Origin: Chitinophagaceae bacterium
Lineage (GTDB): Bacteria; Bacteroidota; Bacteroidia; Chitinophagales; Chitinophagaceae
Length of the DNA stretch: 64,000 nt
Direction: 5' to 3'
Assembly: GCA_016720745.1 (NCBI GenBank)
Contig: JADKKA010000018.1
Coordinates: 1,054,001-1,118,000 of the forward strand
The notes under the pieces were generated by a model that worked only from the letters and a program-made list of their open reading frames with translations, was not told the DNA's origin and searched no databases. A program made the translations under genes and the position numbers. Positions 50,143 through 57,994 of the stretch are shown here, one piece after another (position 1 is the first letter of the stretch; each line of letters starts with the position of its first letter).

Positions 50143-51267
50143 ATGGCTGAAGAAGTAAAAAAAGAAGCGCCCGCCAATTTTAAAATCACTATCGATAATA
50201 TAACAATCGAAGTGGCGCCGGGTACCTCTATCCTGAATGCTGCCCGGCAGATCGGCGGAGATGTAACACCTCCTGCCATGTGCTATTACAGCAAATTGCA
50301 GGGCAGTGGTGGTAAATGCCGTACCTGTCTGGTAGAAGTAGCAGCCGGTTCAACGGCCGATCCGCGGCCAATGCCCAAACTGGTAGCCTCCTGCCGTACC
50401 AACGTCATGGATGGCATGATTGTAAAAAACATCACCAGTCAGCGCGTACAGGATGCACGCGCCGGTGTGGTTGAATTTTTATTACTCAATCATCCGCTGG
50501 ATTGTCCCATCTGCGACCAGGCCGGTGAATGTCACCTGCAGGACCTCGGCTATGAACATGGCAAAGAAGGTACCCGCTACGAATTCAAAAGAAGAACATT
50601 CGAGAAAGAAGATATCGGACCCTATATACAACTGCACATGACGCGTTGTATCCTTTGTTACCGCTGTACATATGTGGCTGATCAGATCACCAATAATCGG
50701 GTACACGGCATACTGGATCGCGGAGATCATGCAGAAATTTCCACCTATATCTCCAAAGCCATTGATAATGATTTCAGCGGGAACATGATTGATGTTTGTC
50801 CCGTTGGTGCGTTGACCGATAAAACCTTCCGTTTCAAAAACCGGGTATGGTTCACCAAACCGGTGGATGCCCATCGTGATTGTGATAAGTGTTGTGGTAA
50901 GGTTACCTTGTGGCAGCGGGGAGATGATGTATTGCGTGTAACCGCCCGGAAAGATGAGTGGGGTGAAGTGCAGAGCTATGAGGGTAAACCCGGCTGGATC
51001 TGCAATACCTGCCGCTTTGATACAAAAAATACAAGTGACTGGGTGATTGAAGGACCAACAAAGATCAATCGTCACTCTGTGATTTCACAGGGGCATTATG
51101 TAGGACTGGTAAAACCAAAAGAAACCATTTCCGAAGTAATGGGTGGCCGCGATCCGAAACTGCTGATGGATATCCATAGCGTGAGTGGGGTGAACAGTGT
51201 GAACATAGCCGCATTACCCGGACCGGCAACGAGCGAGACATTTTCCAAAGCCCCAAAGGAAGAATAA
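50143..51267 (+). CDS. nuoG: NADH-quinone oxidoreductase subunit G, short form
   Basis: A 374-residue NuoG; most bacterial NuoG proteins are 650-900 residues. It has the [2Fe-2S] N1b domain (MCYYSKLQGSGGKCRTCLVE), the His-ligated N5 loop (HPLDCPICDQAGECHLQDLG) and N4 ligands (RCILCYRCTYVADQ, MIDVCPVGAL). It also has an N7-like first subdomain (HRDCDKCCGKVTL ... WICNTCRFDT). The large molybdopterin-oxidoreductase-like domain is absent; the protein ends soon after in an unstructured tail. The stop is clean, and a palindrome and nuoH follow, so this looks like a natural short form as in other Bacteroidota, not a truncation. Confidence 0.93.
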   Translation: MAEEVKKEAPANFKITIDNITIEVAPGTSILNAARQIGGDVTPPAMCYYSKLQGSGGKCRTCLVEVAAGSTADPRPMPKLVASCRTNVMDGMIVKNITSQRVQDARAGVVEFLLLNHPLDCPICDQAGECHLQDLGYEHGKEGTRYEFKRRTFEKEDIGPYIQLHMTRCILCYRCTYVADQITNNRVHGILDRGDHAEISTYISKAIDNDFSGNMIDVCPVGALTDKTFRFKNRVWFTKPVDAHRDCDKCCGKVTLWQRGDDVLRVTARKDEWGEVQSYEGKPGWICNTCRFDTKNTSDWVIEGPTKINRHSVISQGHYVGLVKPKETISEVMGGRDPKLLMDIHSVSGVNSVNIAALPGPATSETFSKAPKEE

Positions 51268-51350
51268 CCGGGCCGGAAGAGAATAGCCGGGGGCTTGTAT
51301 TAATGTGAGGATGGTATAGTGAGTTACTTTATTCTTTAAAACACTAAAAG

Positions 51351-51362
51351 TCCCTTTAGGGA
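51351..51362. repeat. TCCCTTTAGGGA dyad before nuoH
   Basis: A 12-bp perfect palindrome ending eight bases before the nuoH ATG. It is related to the dyads before cysN and nuoK. The following ATTTAGGGT may contribute to ribosome binding. Confidence 0.5.
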
Positions 51363-51370
51363 TTTAGGGT

Positions 51371-52423
51371 ATGAATTTATTGACAATTGACTGGTGGTTT
51401 TTACTGGAGAAATCCCTGCTGATATTCGGCATTGTCGGGCTTTCTTTCTTCATTGCCATGTACACAACCCTGGCAGAAAGAAAAGTAGCGGCCTGGTTAC
51501 AGGATCGGATTGGTCCCAACCGTGCCGGTCCCTTTGGTATTTTTCAACCCCTGGCCGATGGTGGTAAACTCTTTTTCAAGGAAGAGATCATTCCACTTGC
51601 TTCCAATAAGTTTTTATTTATTCTTGGTCCCGCACTCGCCATGATCACCGCCCTGCTCACCAGTACGGTGATTCCATGGGCAGCTCCTTTTGTAACCAAG
51701 GGCGGTAATGTGATTAATATGCAGGTGGCCGATGTGGACATGGGTATCCTGCTGGTGTTTGGGATTGTAAGTGTAGGAGTATACGGTATCATGATCGGAG
51801 GCTGGGCATCCAATAATAAATTTTCATTGATGGCCGCGATCCGCGGTGCTTCCCAAATGGTTTCTTATGAATTACCGATGGGACTGGCCCTGATTGCTGT
51901 ATTGTTCATGACGGGCTCTCTGAAAATGAGCGCTATCGTGGCCAACCAGGTTGAGCATGGCTGGCATATCATTTATCAGCCACTGGGTTTTGTGATCTTC
52001 TTTATCTGTGCCCTGGCCGAGTGTAACCGAACGCCCTTCGATTTACCAGAGGCTGAAAACGAATTGAACTTTGGTTATCACCAGGAATATTCTTCCATGA
52101 AACTGGGCTTTTACCTCTTTGCTGAATACATCAATATGTTCATCAGCAGTGCGGTAATGGTGACTGTTTTCTGGGGAGGTTATGACATACCATTTGTGAA
52201 TGAGGCCAGTTGGGGATTGAGCTCTTTCTGGATGTCGCTGATCAGCTTTAGTGTATTCATGGCCAAGATATCTTTCTTCCTCTTTGTATTCCTCTGGATC
52301 CGCTGGACCATTCCAAGGTTCCGGTATGATCAGTTGATGAACCTGGGCTGGAAGAAACTGATTCCGCTGGCATTGGTGAATATGCTGGTCACAGCGGCAG
52401 TGATATTGTGGCTGAAGAAATAG
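51371..52423 (+). CDS. nuoH: NADH-quinone oxidoreductase subunit H
   Basis: Membrane subunit of 350 residues with about eight helices that forms the quinone channel entrance with NuoB and NuoD. Conserved parts are AAWLQDRIGPNRAGPFGIFQ, ALAECNRTPFDLPEAENEL and FLWIRWTIPRFRYDQLM. Length is normal. A start-proximal palindrome precedes it, and a 479-bp repeat region separates it from nuoI. Confidence 0.97.
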   Translation: MNLLTIDWWFLLEKSLLIFGIVGLSFFIAMYTTLAERKVAAWLQDRIGPNRAGPFGIFQPLADGGKLFFKEEIIPLASNKFLFILGPALAMITALLTSTVIPWAAPFVTKGGNVINMQVADVDMGILLVFGIVSVGVYGIMIGGWASNNKFSLMAAIRGASQMVSYELPMGLALIAVLFMTGSLKMSAIVANQVEHGWHIIYQPLGFVIFFICALAECNRTPFDLPEAENELNFGYHQEYSSMKLGFYLFAEYINMFISSAVMVTVFWGGYDIPFVNEASWGLSSFWMSLISFSVFMAKISFFLFVFLWIRWTIPRFRYDQLMNLGWKKLIPLALVNMLVTAAVILWLKK

Positions 52424-52785
52424 GGTAATGGCTAGTGGCGAGTGGCGAGTGGCGAGTGGCAAGTGGGGAGTAGCGAGTGGGTTGATAAAGAGGTTTGCCC
52501 CAGAGGGGCATAAAGAGGGGGGGGGGTTTGTGGGTTTGCCCCAGAGGGGCACAATGTCGGTAGGGTTAAAAACGTAATGTTGTTTCATGTGATGTTTGCC
52601 CCAGAGAGGCACAATGTCGGTAGGGTTAAAAACGTAATGTTGTTTCATGTGATGTTTGCCCCAGAGAGGCACAATGTCGGTAGGTTTAAAAACGTGCTGT
52701 TGTTTCATACGATGTCTGCCCCAGAGGGGCACAATATCGGTAGCAGAAAGATGAATTAATTGACAAAACCGCCCCGGAGGGGCGG
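52424..52785. repeat. Repeat cluster in the nuoH-nuoI gap: 8-bp array plus 60-bp tandem array
   Basis: This is the only gap over 300 bp (52424-52902). Bases 52432-52481 are degenerate GGCGAGTG tandem copies. From 52497 the motif GCCCCAGAGGGGC, or its variant, recurs at 52497, 52538, 52598, 52658 and 52718, the last four spaced exactly 60 bp. Units 52561-52620 and 52621-52680 are identical, and the next unit differs at about eight positions. A further palindrome GCCCCGGAGGGGC follows at 52771. Frames across the array stay open only because 60 is divisible by three. The remaining bases up to nuoI show a CATCCCCGCCGGATG dyad at about 52830 and nothing else clear. Confidence 0.9.
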
Positions 52786-52902
52786 AACAATGCGGAGATT
52801 GATTCGTGGGATTTGATTGTTTGGAAATTCATCCCCGCCGGATGAATAAATTGATCGAATAAAACAGATGGCTGTCAAAACATATATTTGCAAACTTTCA
52901 AA

Positions 52903-53448
52903 ATGAGTATGCGCTTAACAAACAGGTCAGTGGAAGTGAACAGGAAGCCGATGACTTTCCTGGAGAGCATCTATCTCTGGAATATTGTGAAAGGGATGGG
53001 TATCACCATCAGTCACCTGTTCAAGAGGAAAGCCACCATCAAATACCCGGAACAGCAAAGAAGCTTTTCCAAGGTATTCCGGGGGCTGCATGTTTTAAAC
53101 AGGGATGCAGAAGGACGTGAAAATTGTACTGCCTGCGGATTATGCGCCGTCGCCTGCCCTGCGGAAGCCATCACCATGGAAGGGGCAGAACGACTGCCGG
53201 GTGAAGAACATTTGTACCGCGAAGAAAAGTATGCGGCCAAATACGAAATCAATATGCTCCGTTGCATATTCTGCGGTTTGTGTGAAGAAGCCTGTCCGAA
53301 AGATGCCATCTATCTTTCCCAGACCTTTGCACCCGCCAATTACGGAAGAAAAGGTTTTATATATAAGAAAGAAGAATTGCTGATACCGCATCCGGTGAAC
53401 GAACCGGAAGCATACCAGAAAGCATTGGGTGAAAAAGCAAGTCACTAA
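52903..53448 (+). CDS. nuoI: NADH-quinone oxidoreductase subunit I
   Basis: A 181-residue ferredoxin-like subunit carrying clusters N6a and N6b. The two [4Fe-4S] motifs are CTACGLCAVACP and CIFCGLCEEACP. The N-terminal amphipathic region (PMTFLESIYLWNIVKGMGIT) anchors it to the membrane arm. The start is ATG at 52903; the longer frame would need TTG at 52888 inside the repeat-rich leader. Confidence 0.96.
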   Translation: MSMRLTNRSVEVNRKPMTFLESIYLWNIVKGMGITISHLFKRKATIKYPEQQRSFSKVFRGLHVLNRDAEGRENCTACGLCAVACPAEAITMEGAERLPGEEHLYREEKYAAKYEINMLRCIFCGLCEEACPKDAIYLSQTFAPANYGRKGFIYKKEELLIPHPVNEPEAYQKALGEKASH

Positions 53449-53494
53449 AGCCTGATGTGAACTCATTGCCGGCTGGCAAAAACTGTTTAGAGAA

Positions 53495-53995
53495 ATGGGA
53501 ATGACTGAAATATTATTTGGGTTTTTAACGGTACTGGCCATTTTCAGCGCACTGATGATGGTCACCAGTAAGAATCCTGTTTACAGTGTACTCTGGCTGA
53601 TCGTGACCTTCTTTGCGGTTTCCGGACACTATATCTTACTCAATGCCCAGTTCCTGGCCATCGTGAATATCATTGTATATGCAGGGGCCATCATGGTACT
53701 CTTTCTTTTTGTGATCATGCTCATGAACCTGAATAAGGAAACCGAGCCGCAAAAAAACAGATGGATCAAGATGGCAGGGGCCGTGGCGGGTGGCTGTCTG
53801 ATGCTGGTACTCGTAGCCGCATTGAAAGATGCCGGCACGAAAGAAGACCAGGCCCAGGTGGTGAGCGGGGATATCGGCCTGATCAAAAACCTTGGAAAAG
53901 AATTGTTCACCACGTATGTGGTGCCATTTGAAATAAGCAGCATTCTCTTTTTAAGTGCCATGGTGGGAGCCGTGGTGATTGGGAAGAAGGAGTGA
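53495..53995 (+). CDS. nuoJ: NADH-quinone oxidoreductase subunit J
   Basis: A 166-residue membrane subunit with about five helices. The conserved segment is VNIIVYAGAIMVLFLFVIML, with the pi-bulge helix typical of NuoJ/ND6. The end ISSILFLSAMVGAVVIGKKE is standard. It lies 46 bp after nuoI. Confidence 0.95.
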   Translation: MGMTEILFGFLTVLAIFSALMMVTSKNPVYSVLWLIVTFFAVSGHYILLNAQFLAIVNIIVYAGAIMVLFLFVIMLMNLNKETEPQKNRWIKMAGAVAGGCLMLVLVAALKDAGTKEDQAQVVSGDIGLIKNLGKELFTTYVVPFEISSILFLSAMVGAVVIGKKE

Positions 53996-53998
53996 GCA

Positions 53999-54113
53999 CC
54001 CCTGTCCCCTAAAGGGGAACCTGGGTGTAAAACGCTGAAAGCTGTTGTGTAGATATTAAATAATCAGGAGCATTTCGCAAATACGAAACGCTCTAAAAAC
54101 ACCCCTTAAGGGG
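53999..54113. repeat. Paired CCCCTAAAGGGG palindromes in the nuoJ-nuoK gap
   Basis: The left element at 53999-54020 contains CCCCTAAAGGGG and is the exact reverse complement of 23152-23173 upstream of cysN. The right element CCCCTTAAGGGG (54102-54113) ends eight bases before the nuoK ATG. The pair fills the 126-bp gap and could fold over it. Confidence 0.65.
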
Positions 54114-54121
54114 TTGGGGGT

Positions 54122-54457
54122 ATGCCGATCAATTATTACATATTACTGTCTGTCGCCCTTTTTTGCATAGGCATCGTGGGTGTACTCACGCGCCGGAATG
54201 CCATTATCATCTTCATGTGCATTGAGCTGATGCTGAATGCCGTGAACCTGTTGCTGGTGGCTTTTTCCAAAATGCATCATTTGAAAGCGGCTGCAACCAA
54301 TGCGGCTGCAACAGCGGGATCCGACGGACAATTATTTGTATTCTTTATCATGGTGGTAGCAGCGGCCGAGGTAAGTGTGGGACTGGCCATCATCGTGATG
54401 ATGTACCGGAATATCCATTCGGTGGATATTAATTTTTTAAACAGGTTGAAACATTAG
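54122..54457 (+). CDS. nuoK: NADH-quinone oxidoreductase subunit K
   Basis: A 111-residue membrane subunit with three helices and the two buried glutamates of NuoK/ND4L (FMCIELMLNAVNLLL and VVAAAEVSVGLAI). An Ala-rich loop (LKAAATNAAATAGSDGQ) is slightly longer than usual. Start and length are otherwise canonical. Confidence 0.96.
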   Translation: MPINYYILLSVALFCIGIVGVLTRRNAIIIFMCIELMLNAVNLLLVAFSKMHHLKAAATNAAATAGSDGQLFVFFIMVVAAAEVSVGLAIIVMMYRNIHSVDINFLNRLKH

Positions 54458-54526
54458 AAAAATTGAAAGTGGAAAATTCAAAATTGGAAATGATTTTCCC
54501 TGAATTCAAGCATAGGAAACTGATTC

Positions 54527-56431
54527 ATGAATAACGTACTGAATATCGCTTACTGGATTCCGCTGCTGCCTTTCATTGGTTTTCTGATCAATGGACTGGG
54601 CAGAAAGCATTTATCCAAAACAGCAACCGGCATCATCGGCTCCGGTGTGATCCTGGGAGCCTTTGTCCTCAGCATCTGGGTCTTCCTGCAGGTGAAAGGC
54701 GGCAATACACATGATGCCCACTATTTTGATTTCATCAGTGTCGGCAAACTAAATATCCCATTCTCTTTTAAAATAGATCAGCTCTCTTCCTTGTTTCTGC
54801 TGATCATCACCGGAGTTGGTTTTCTGATTCATGTATACTCGACCGCTTATATGCATGAAGAAAAACCCGAACATTTCGGCCGCTACTTTGCCTATCTCAA
54901 TCTCTTTGTGTTCTCCATGCTGCTGCTGGTAATGGGCGGCAATTTTGTGATCATGTTCATCGGCTGGGAAGGCGTGGGACTCTGTTCTTACCTGCTGATC
55001 GGCTTCTGGTTTAAAAATCAGGAGTATAATAAAGCCGCTAACAAGGCCTTTATCATGAACCGGATTGGTGACCTGGCCTTCCTGATCGCCATCTTCTGGA
55101 TCATTGCCAAAGTAGGTTCTGTCAATTATACGGATGTGTTCAGTGCAGCCGGACTGGCCAAACTTAAAGCAGCAGATGTGGTGATCGTTACCATCCTGCT
55201 CTTTGTTGGTGCAACTGGTAAGAGTGCACAGATTCCATTGTATACCTGGCTGCCGGATGCAATGGCAGGTCCCACACCGGTCTCTGCCCTGATCCATGCC
55301 GCTACGATGGTAACAGCCGGTATCTATATGATTGCCCGCTGCAATGTGTTATACAGCCTGGATGCAGCTGAAATAACACGGAATATCATTGCTTATATCG
55401 GCCTCGCAACTGCTTTACTCGCTGCTTCTATTGCCCTCAAGCAAAATGATATTAAAAAAGTACTGGCTTACTCCACCGTGAGTCAGTTAGGATTTATGTT
55501 CCTGGCCCTGGGTTGCGGTGCTTATACCGCCGCTGTATTCCATGTAATGACCCATGCATTCTTCAAAGCCCTCTTATTCCTTGGTAGCGGTAGTGTGATT
55601 CATGCCATGGGTGGTGATCAGGATATCCGCAATATGGGTGGCCTCTCCAAAAAATTAAAGATCACGTATATCACTTTCCTGATTGGTTGTATAGCCATCG
55701 CCGGCATATTTCCATTCAGTGGCTTCTTCTCCAAAGATGCCATCCTGCTCAGTGTGTACCTGAAAAGTCCGGTATTGTATGGCATCGCTTTATTTGCCGC
55801 CCTGCTCACCGCATTCTATATGTTCCGTTTGTTCTTCCTCACATTCACCGGAAAATTCCGTGGTACCCATGATCAGGAACATCACCTGCATGAAAGTCCT
55901 GCAGCCATGACCATTCCCCTGATGATACTGGCTGTATTATCCGTGATTGGTGGATTCGTGGGCATCCCTGCTGTAATTGCAGAAGGGGGTGACAAACTGG
56001 GAGCCTTCTTATCACCGGTGATTGCAGCGGCACATGGAGAAGCACATGCGGTTTCTCATTCAACAGAGTACATGCTGATGGGTCTTTCTACAGTATTGGT
56101 ATTAATAATGATTGTTTTTGCCTGGTTCAGATTTAAAAACTACCAGCGGACAGAAGCAACAGGTTTGGGCAAAGTGCTGGAGAATAAATGGTATGTGGAT
56201 GAGCTCTATGATAAAGTAATTGTGCAGCCGCTTCACCGTTTTGGCGGATTCCTGAAAAATATTGTTGAGAATAAAGTGGTGGATGGAATGGTGAATGCTG
56301 TTGGAAAGGGAGTGAATTATGGCAGTAGGCAGTTGCGCTTATTGCAAAGCGGACAGGTAGGCAACTATGTGTTGCTGATGGTGCTGGGAATGATTGTGCT
56401 GCTGGCGATTCAGTTCTTTATCCGGAAATAA
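54527..56431 (+). CDS. nuoL: NADH-quinone oxidoreductase subunit L
   Basis: The distal antiporter-like proton-pumping subunit, 634 residues with about 16 helices. Landmarks are MFIGWEGVGLCSYLLIGFW (essential Glu), GATGKSAQIPLYTWLPDAMA (Lys), PTPVSALIHAATMVTAGIYM and LAYSTVSQLGFMFLALG. The long lateral helix is in the C-terminal third, with ENKWYVDELYDKVI as the typical C-terminal region. Confidence 0.97.
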   Translation: MNNVLNIAYWIPLLPFIGFLINGLGRKHLSKTATGIIGSGVILGAFVLSIWVFLQVKGGNTHDAHYFDFISVGKLNIPFSFKIDQLSSLFLLIITGVGFLIHVYSTAYMHEEKPEHFGRYFAYLNLFVFSMLLLVMGGNFVIMFIGWEGVGLCSYLLIGFWFKNQEYNKAANKAFIMNRIGDLAFLIAIFWIIAKVGSVNYTDVFSAAGLAKLKAADVVIVTILLFVGATGKSAQIPLYTWLPDAMAGPTPVSALIHAATMVTAGIYMIARCNVLYSLDAAEITRNIIAYIGLATALLAASIALKQNDIKKVLAYSTVSQLGFMFLALGCGAYTAAVFHVMTHAFFKALLFLGSGSVIHAMGGDQDIRNMGGLSKKLKITYITFLIGCIAIAGIFPFSGFFSKDAILLSVYLKSPVLYGIALFAALLTAFYMFRLFFLTFTGKFRGTHDQEHHLHESPAAMTIPLMILAVLSVIGGFVGIPAVIAEGGDKLGAFLSPVIAAAHGEAHAVSHSTEYMLMGLSTVLVLIMIVFAWFRFKNYQRTEATGLGKVLENKWYVDELYDKVIVQPLHRFGGFLKNIVENKVVDGMVNAVGKGVNYGSRQLRLLQSGQVGNYVLLMVLGMIVLLAIQFFIRK

Positions 56432-56471
56432 TGCGTGTGGAAAGAAGAGACCGATTCATTAATTGACATTA

Positions 56472-56500
56472 AATATCCGCTGATAGCGGGTTGAGATATT
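56472..56500 (+). promoter_or_regulatory. Hairpin directly before the nuoM start
   Basis: AATATC/GATATT (6 bp) encloses CCGC/GCGG, and the 3' arm ends at the base before the nuoM ATG. Folding would bury the ribosome-binding region. It is a structural observation only. Confidence 0.3.
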
Positions 56501-57994
56501 ATGGTGCCTGTTTTACTGATATTAATTCCCTTGCTGGCCGGACTGGTTACCTTTTTTATCAGGGATGAAAAAGTGGCCCGCCTATGGTCTTTATTGGGTT
56601 CCCTGGCAGTACTGCTTGTGTCCGTACTGGGCCTGACTGTTTTAAAGCAGGAAAAGAACCTGCAATTCAGCACGGAATGGTTAAGCGCATTGAACAGCAG
56701 CTTTTCGGTAAAGCTGGATAGCATGAGCCAGCTGCTCTGTTTACTGAATGCCATTGCCTATCCGCTCGTGATTCTTTCTACCTGGCAAACAAGCTACAAA
56801 AAAGCCCATCACTTTTTCGGTTTGATGTTACTGGCCCAGGCAGGTATGATGGGTGTGTTCCTCGCAACGGATGCCCTGCTTTTCTACTTCTGTTGGGAAC
56901 TGGCCCTGATCCCCATGTATTTCCTCTGTTCACAGTGGGGTGGAGAAAAACGAATTGCTGTTACCTTCAAATTTTTTGTATACACTTTCCTGGGATCCCT
57001 GCTGATGCTGATCGGTATCCTGTATGTCCAGGCACATACTCCTGATCATTCTTTTTCTTTGGATGCATTTATGAATTCCAGGCTTCCGGCTGCTAAACAG
57101 CAATGGATCTTCTGGCTCTTCTTTATTGCATTCGCCATCAAGATGCCCATCTTCCCCTTCCATACCTGGCAGCCTGATACTTATGAGCAGGCACCAACCG
57201 CCACAACCATGATATTAAGCGGGGTAATGGTAAAAATGGGACTCTTTGGTTTGTTACGCTGGTTATTCATGGTAATGCCGTTGGCCGCTTTCCAGTGGGC
57301 TGATTTTATTACGCCTTTATCACTTGTAGGTGCCTTATACGCTGCATTCATTGCCATCCGGCAGGATGATCTGAAAAGACTGGTCGCTTATTCTTCCATT
57401 GCACACATTGGATTGATGTGTGCCGCAGCCTTTGCACAAAATGAAACCGGCTTCCAGGGTGTGATGATACAAATGTTCAACCACGGTATCAATATTATTG
57501 GTTTGTGGATCGTGGTGGAAATCACCGAAAGACAACTCGGTACCCGCAAGATTTCCGAGCTGGGAGGAATTGCACAGAAAGCACCTGCACTGGCCACCTT
57601 CCTCGTGATCATTGCCTTTGCCAATATTGCATTGCCACTGACCAATGCCTTCCCCGGGGAATTCCTGATGTTCAATGGCATCTTTAGTTCTGTAACAGTA
57701 TACAATATCTGGTTCACGGTACTGGCAGGATTGGGCATCATCTTCGGTGCGGTGTATACATTGAACATGATCCGCAAAGTTTTTTACGGAGAAATGAATG
57801 CGGTAACAGCTACCGTGAAAGATATTGCCTGGAATGAAAGAATCGTGCTGGGACTGATTGTATTACTGATTTTTGTACTGGGTGTATATCCGCGTATCCT
57901 GCTGCAGGAAACAGCACAGGCCGCGGGACTGATCAACGAAAATTTGATTTTGTACGGCAGCTATTGCTGGAACAAAAGAAGTGATAATATATGA
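56501..57994 (+). CDS. nuoM: NADH-quinone oxidoreductase subunit M
   Basis: The central antiporter-like subunit, 497 residues, about 14 helices. Signatures are FYFCWELALIPMYFLCSQWG (essential Glu), FHTWQPDTYEQAPTATTMIL and LVAYSSIAHIGLMCAAAFA. Length matches the family. Its stop overlaps the nuoN ATG by four bases (ATGA), indicating coupled translation. Confidence 0.97.
   Translation: MVPVLLILIPLLAGLVTFFIRDEKVARLWSLLGSLAVLLVSVLGLTVLKQEKNLQFSTEWLSALNSSFSVKLDSMSQLLCLLNAIAYPLVILSTWQTSYKKAHHFFGLMLLAQAGMMGVFLATDALLFYFCWELALIPMYFLCSQWGGEKRIAVTFKFFVYTFLGSLLMLIGILYVQAHTPDHSFSLDAFMNSRLPAAKQQWIFWLFFIAFAIKMPIFPFHTWQPDTYEQAPTATTMILSGVMVKMGLFGLLRWLFMVMPLAAFQWADFITPLSLVGALYAAFIAIRQDDLKRLVAYSSIAHIGLMCAAAFAQNETGFQGVMIQMFNHGINIIGLWIVVEITERQLGTRKISELGGIAQKAPALATFLVIIAFANIALPLTNAFPGEFLMFNGIFSSVTVYNIWFTVLAGLGIIFGAVYTLNMIRKVFYGEMNAVTATVKDIAWNERIVLGLIVLLIFVLGVYPRILLQETAQAAGLINENLILYGSYCWNKRSDNI

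Noticed and set aside
52497..52730. Possible CRISPR array
   Set aside because: Units are contiguous tandem copies with the whole 60 bp repeated, so there are no unique spacers, and no cas genes are nearby.
52043..52732. A 229-residue minus-strand frame with a 20-residue repeat (VPLWGKHHMKQHYVFNPTDI) and a plus-strand counterpart at 52577-52759
   Set aside because: It exists only because the 60-bp repeat unit is a multiple of three without stops, and the rest runs antisense through nuoH. No protein-like features support it.
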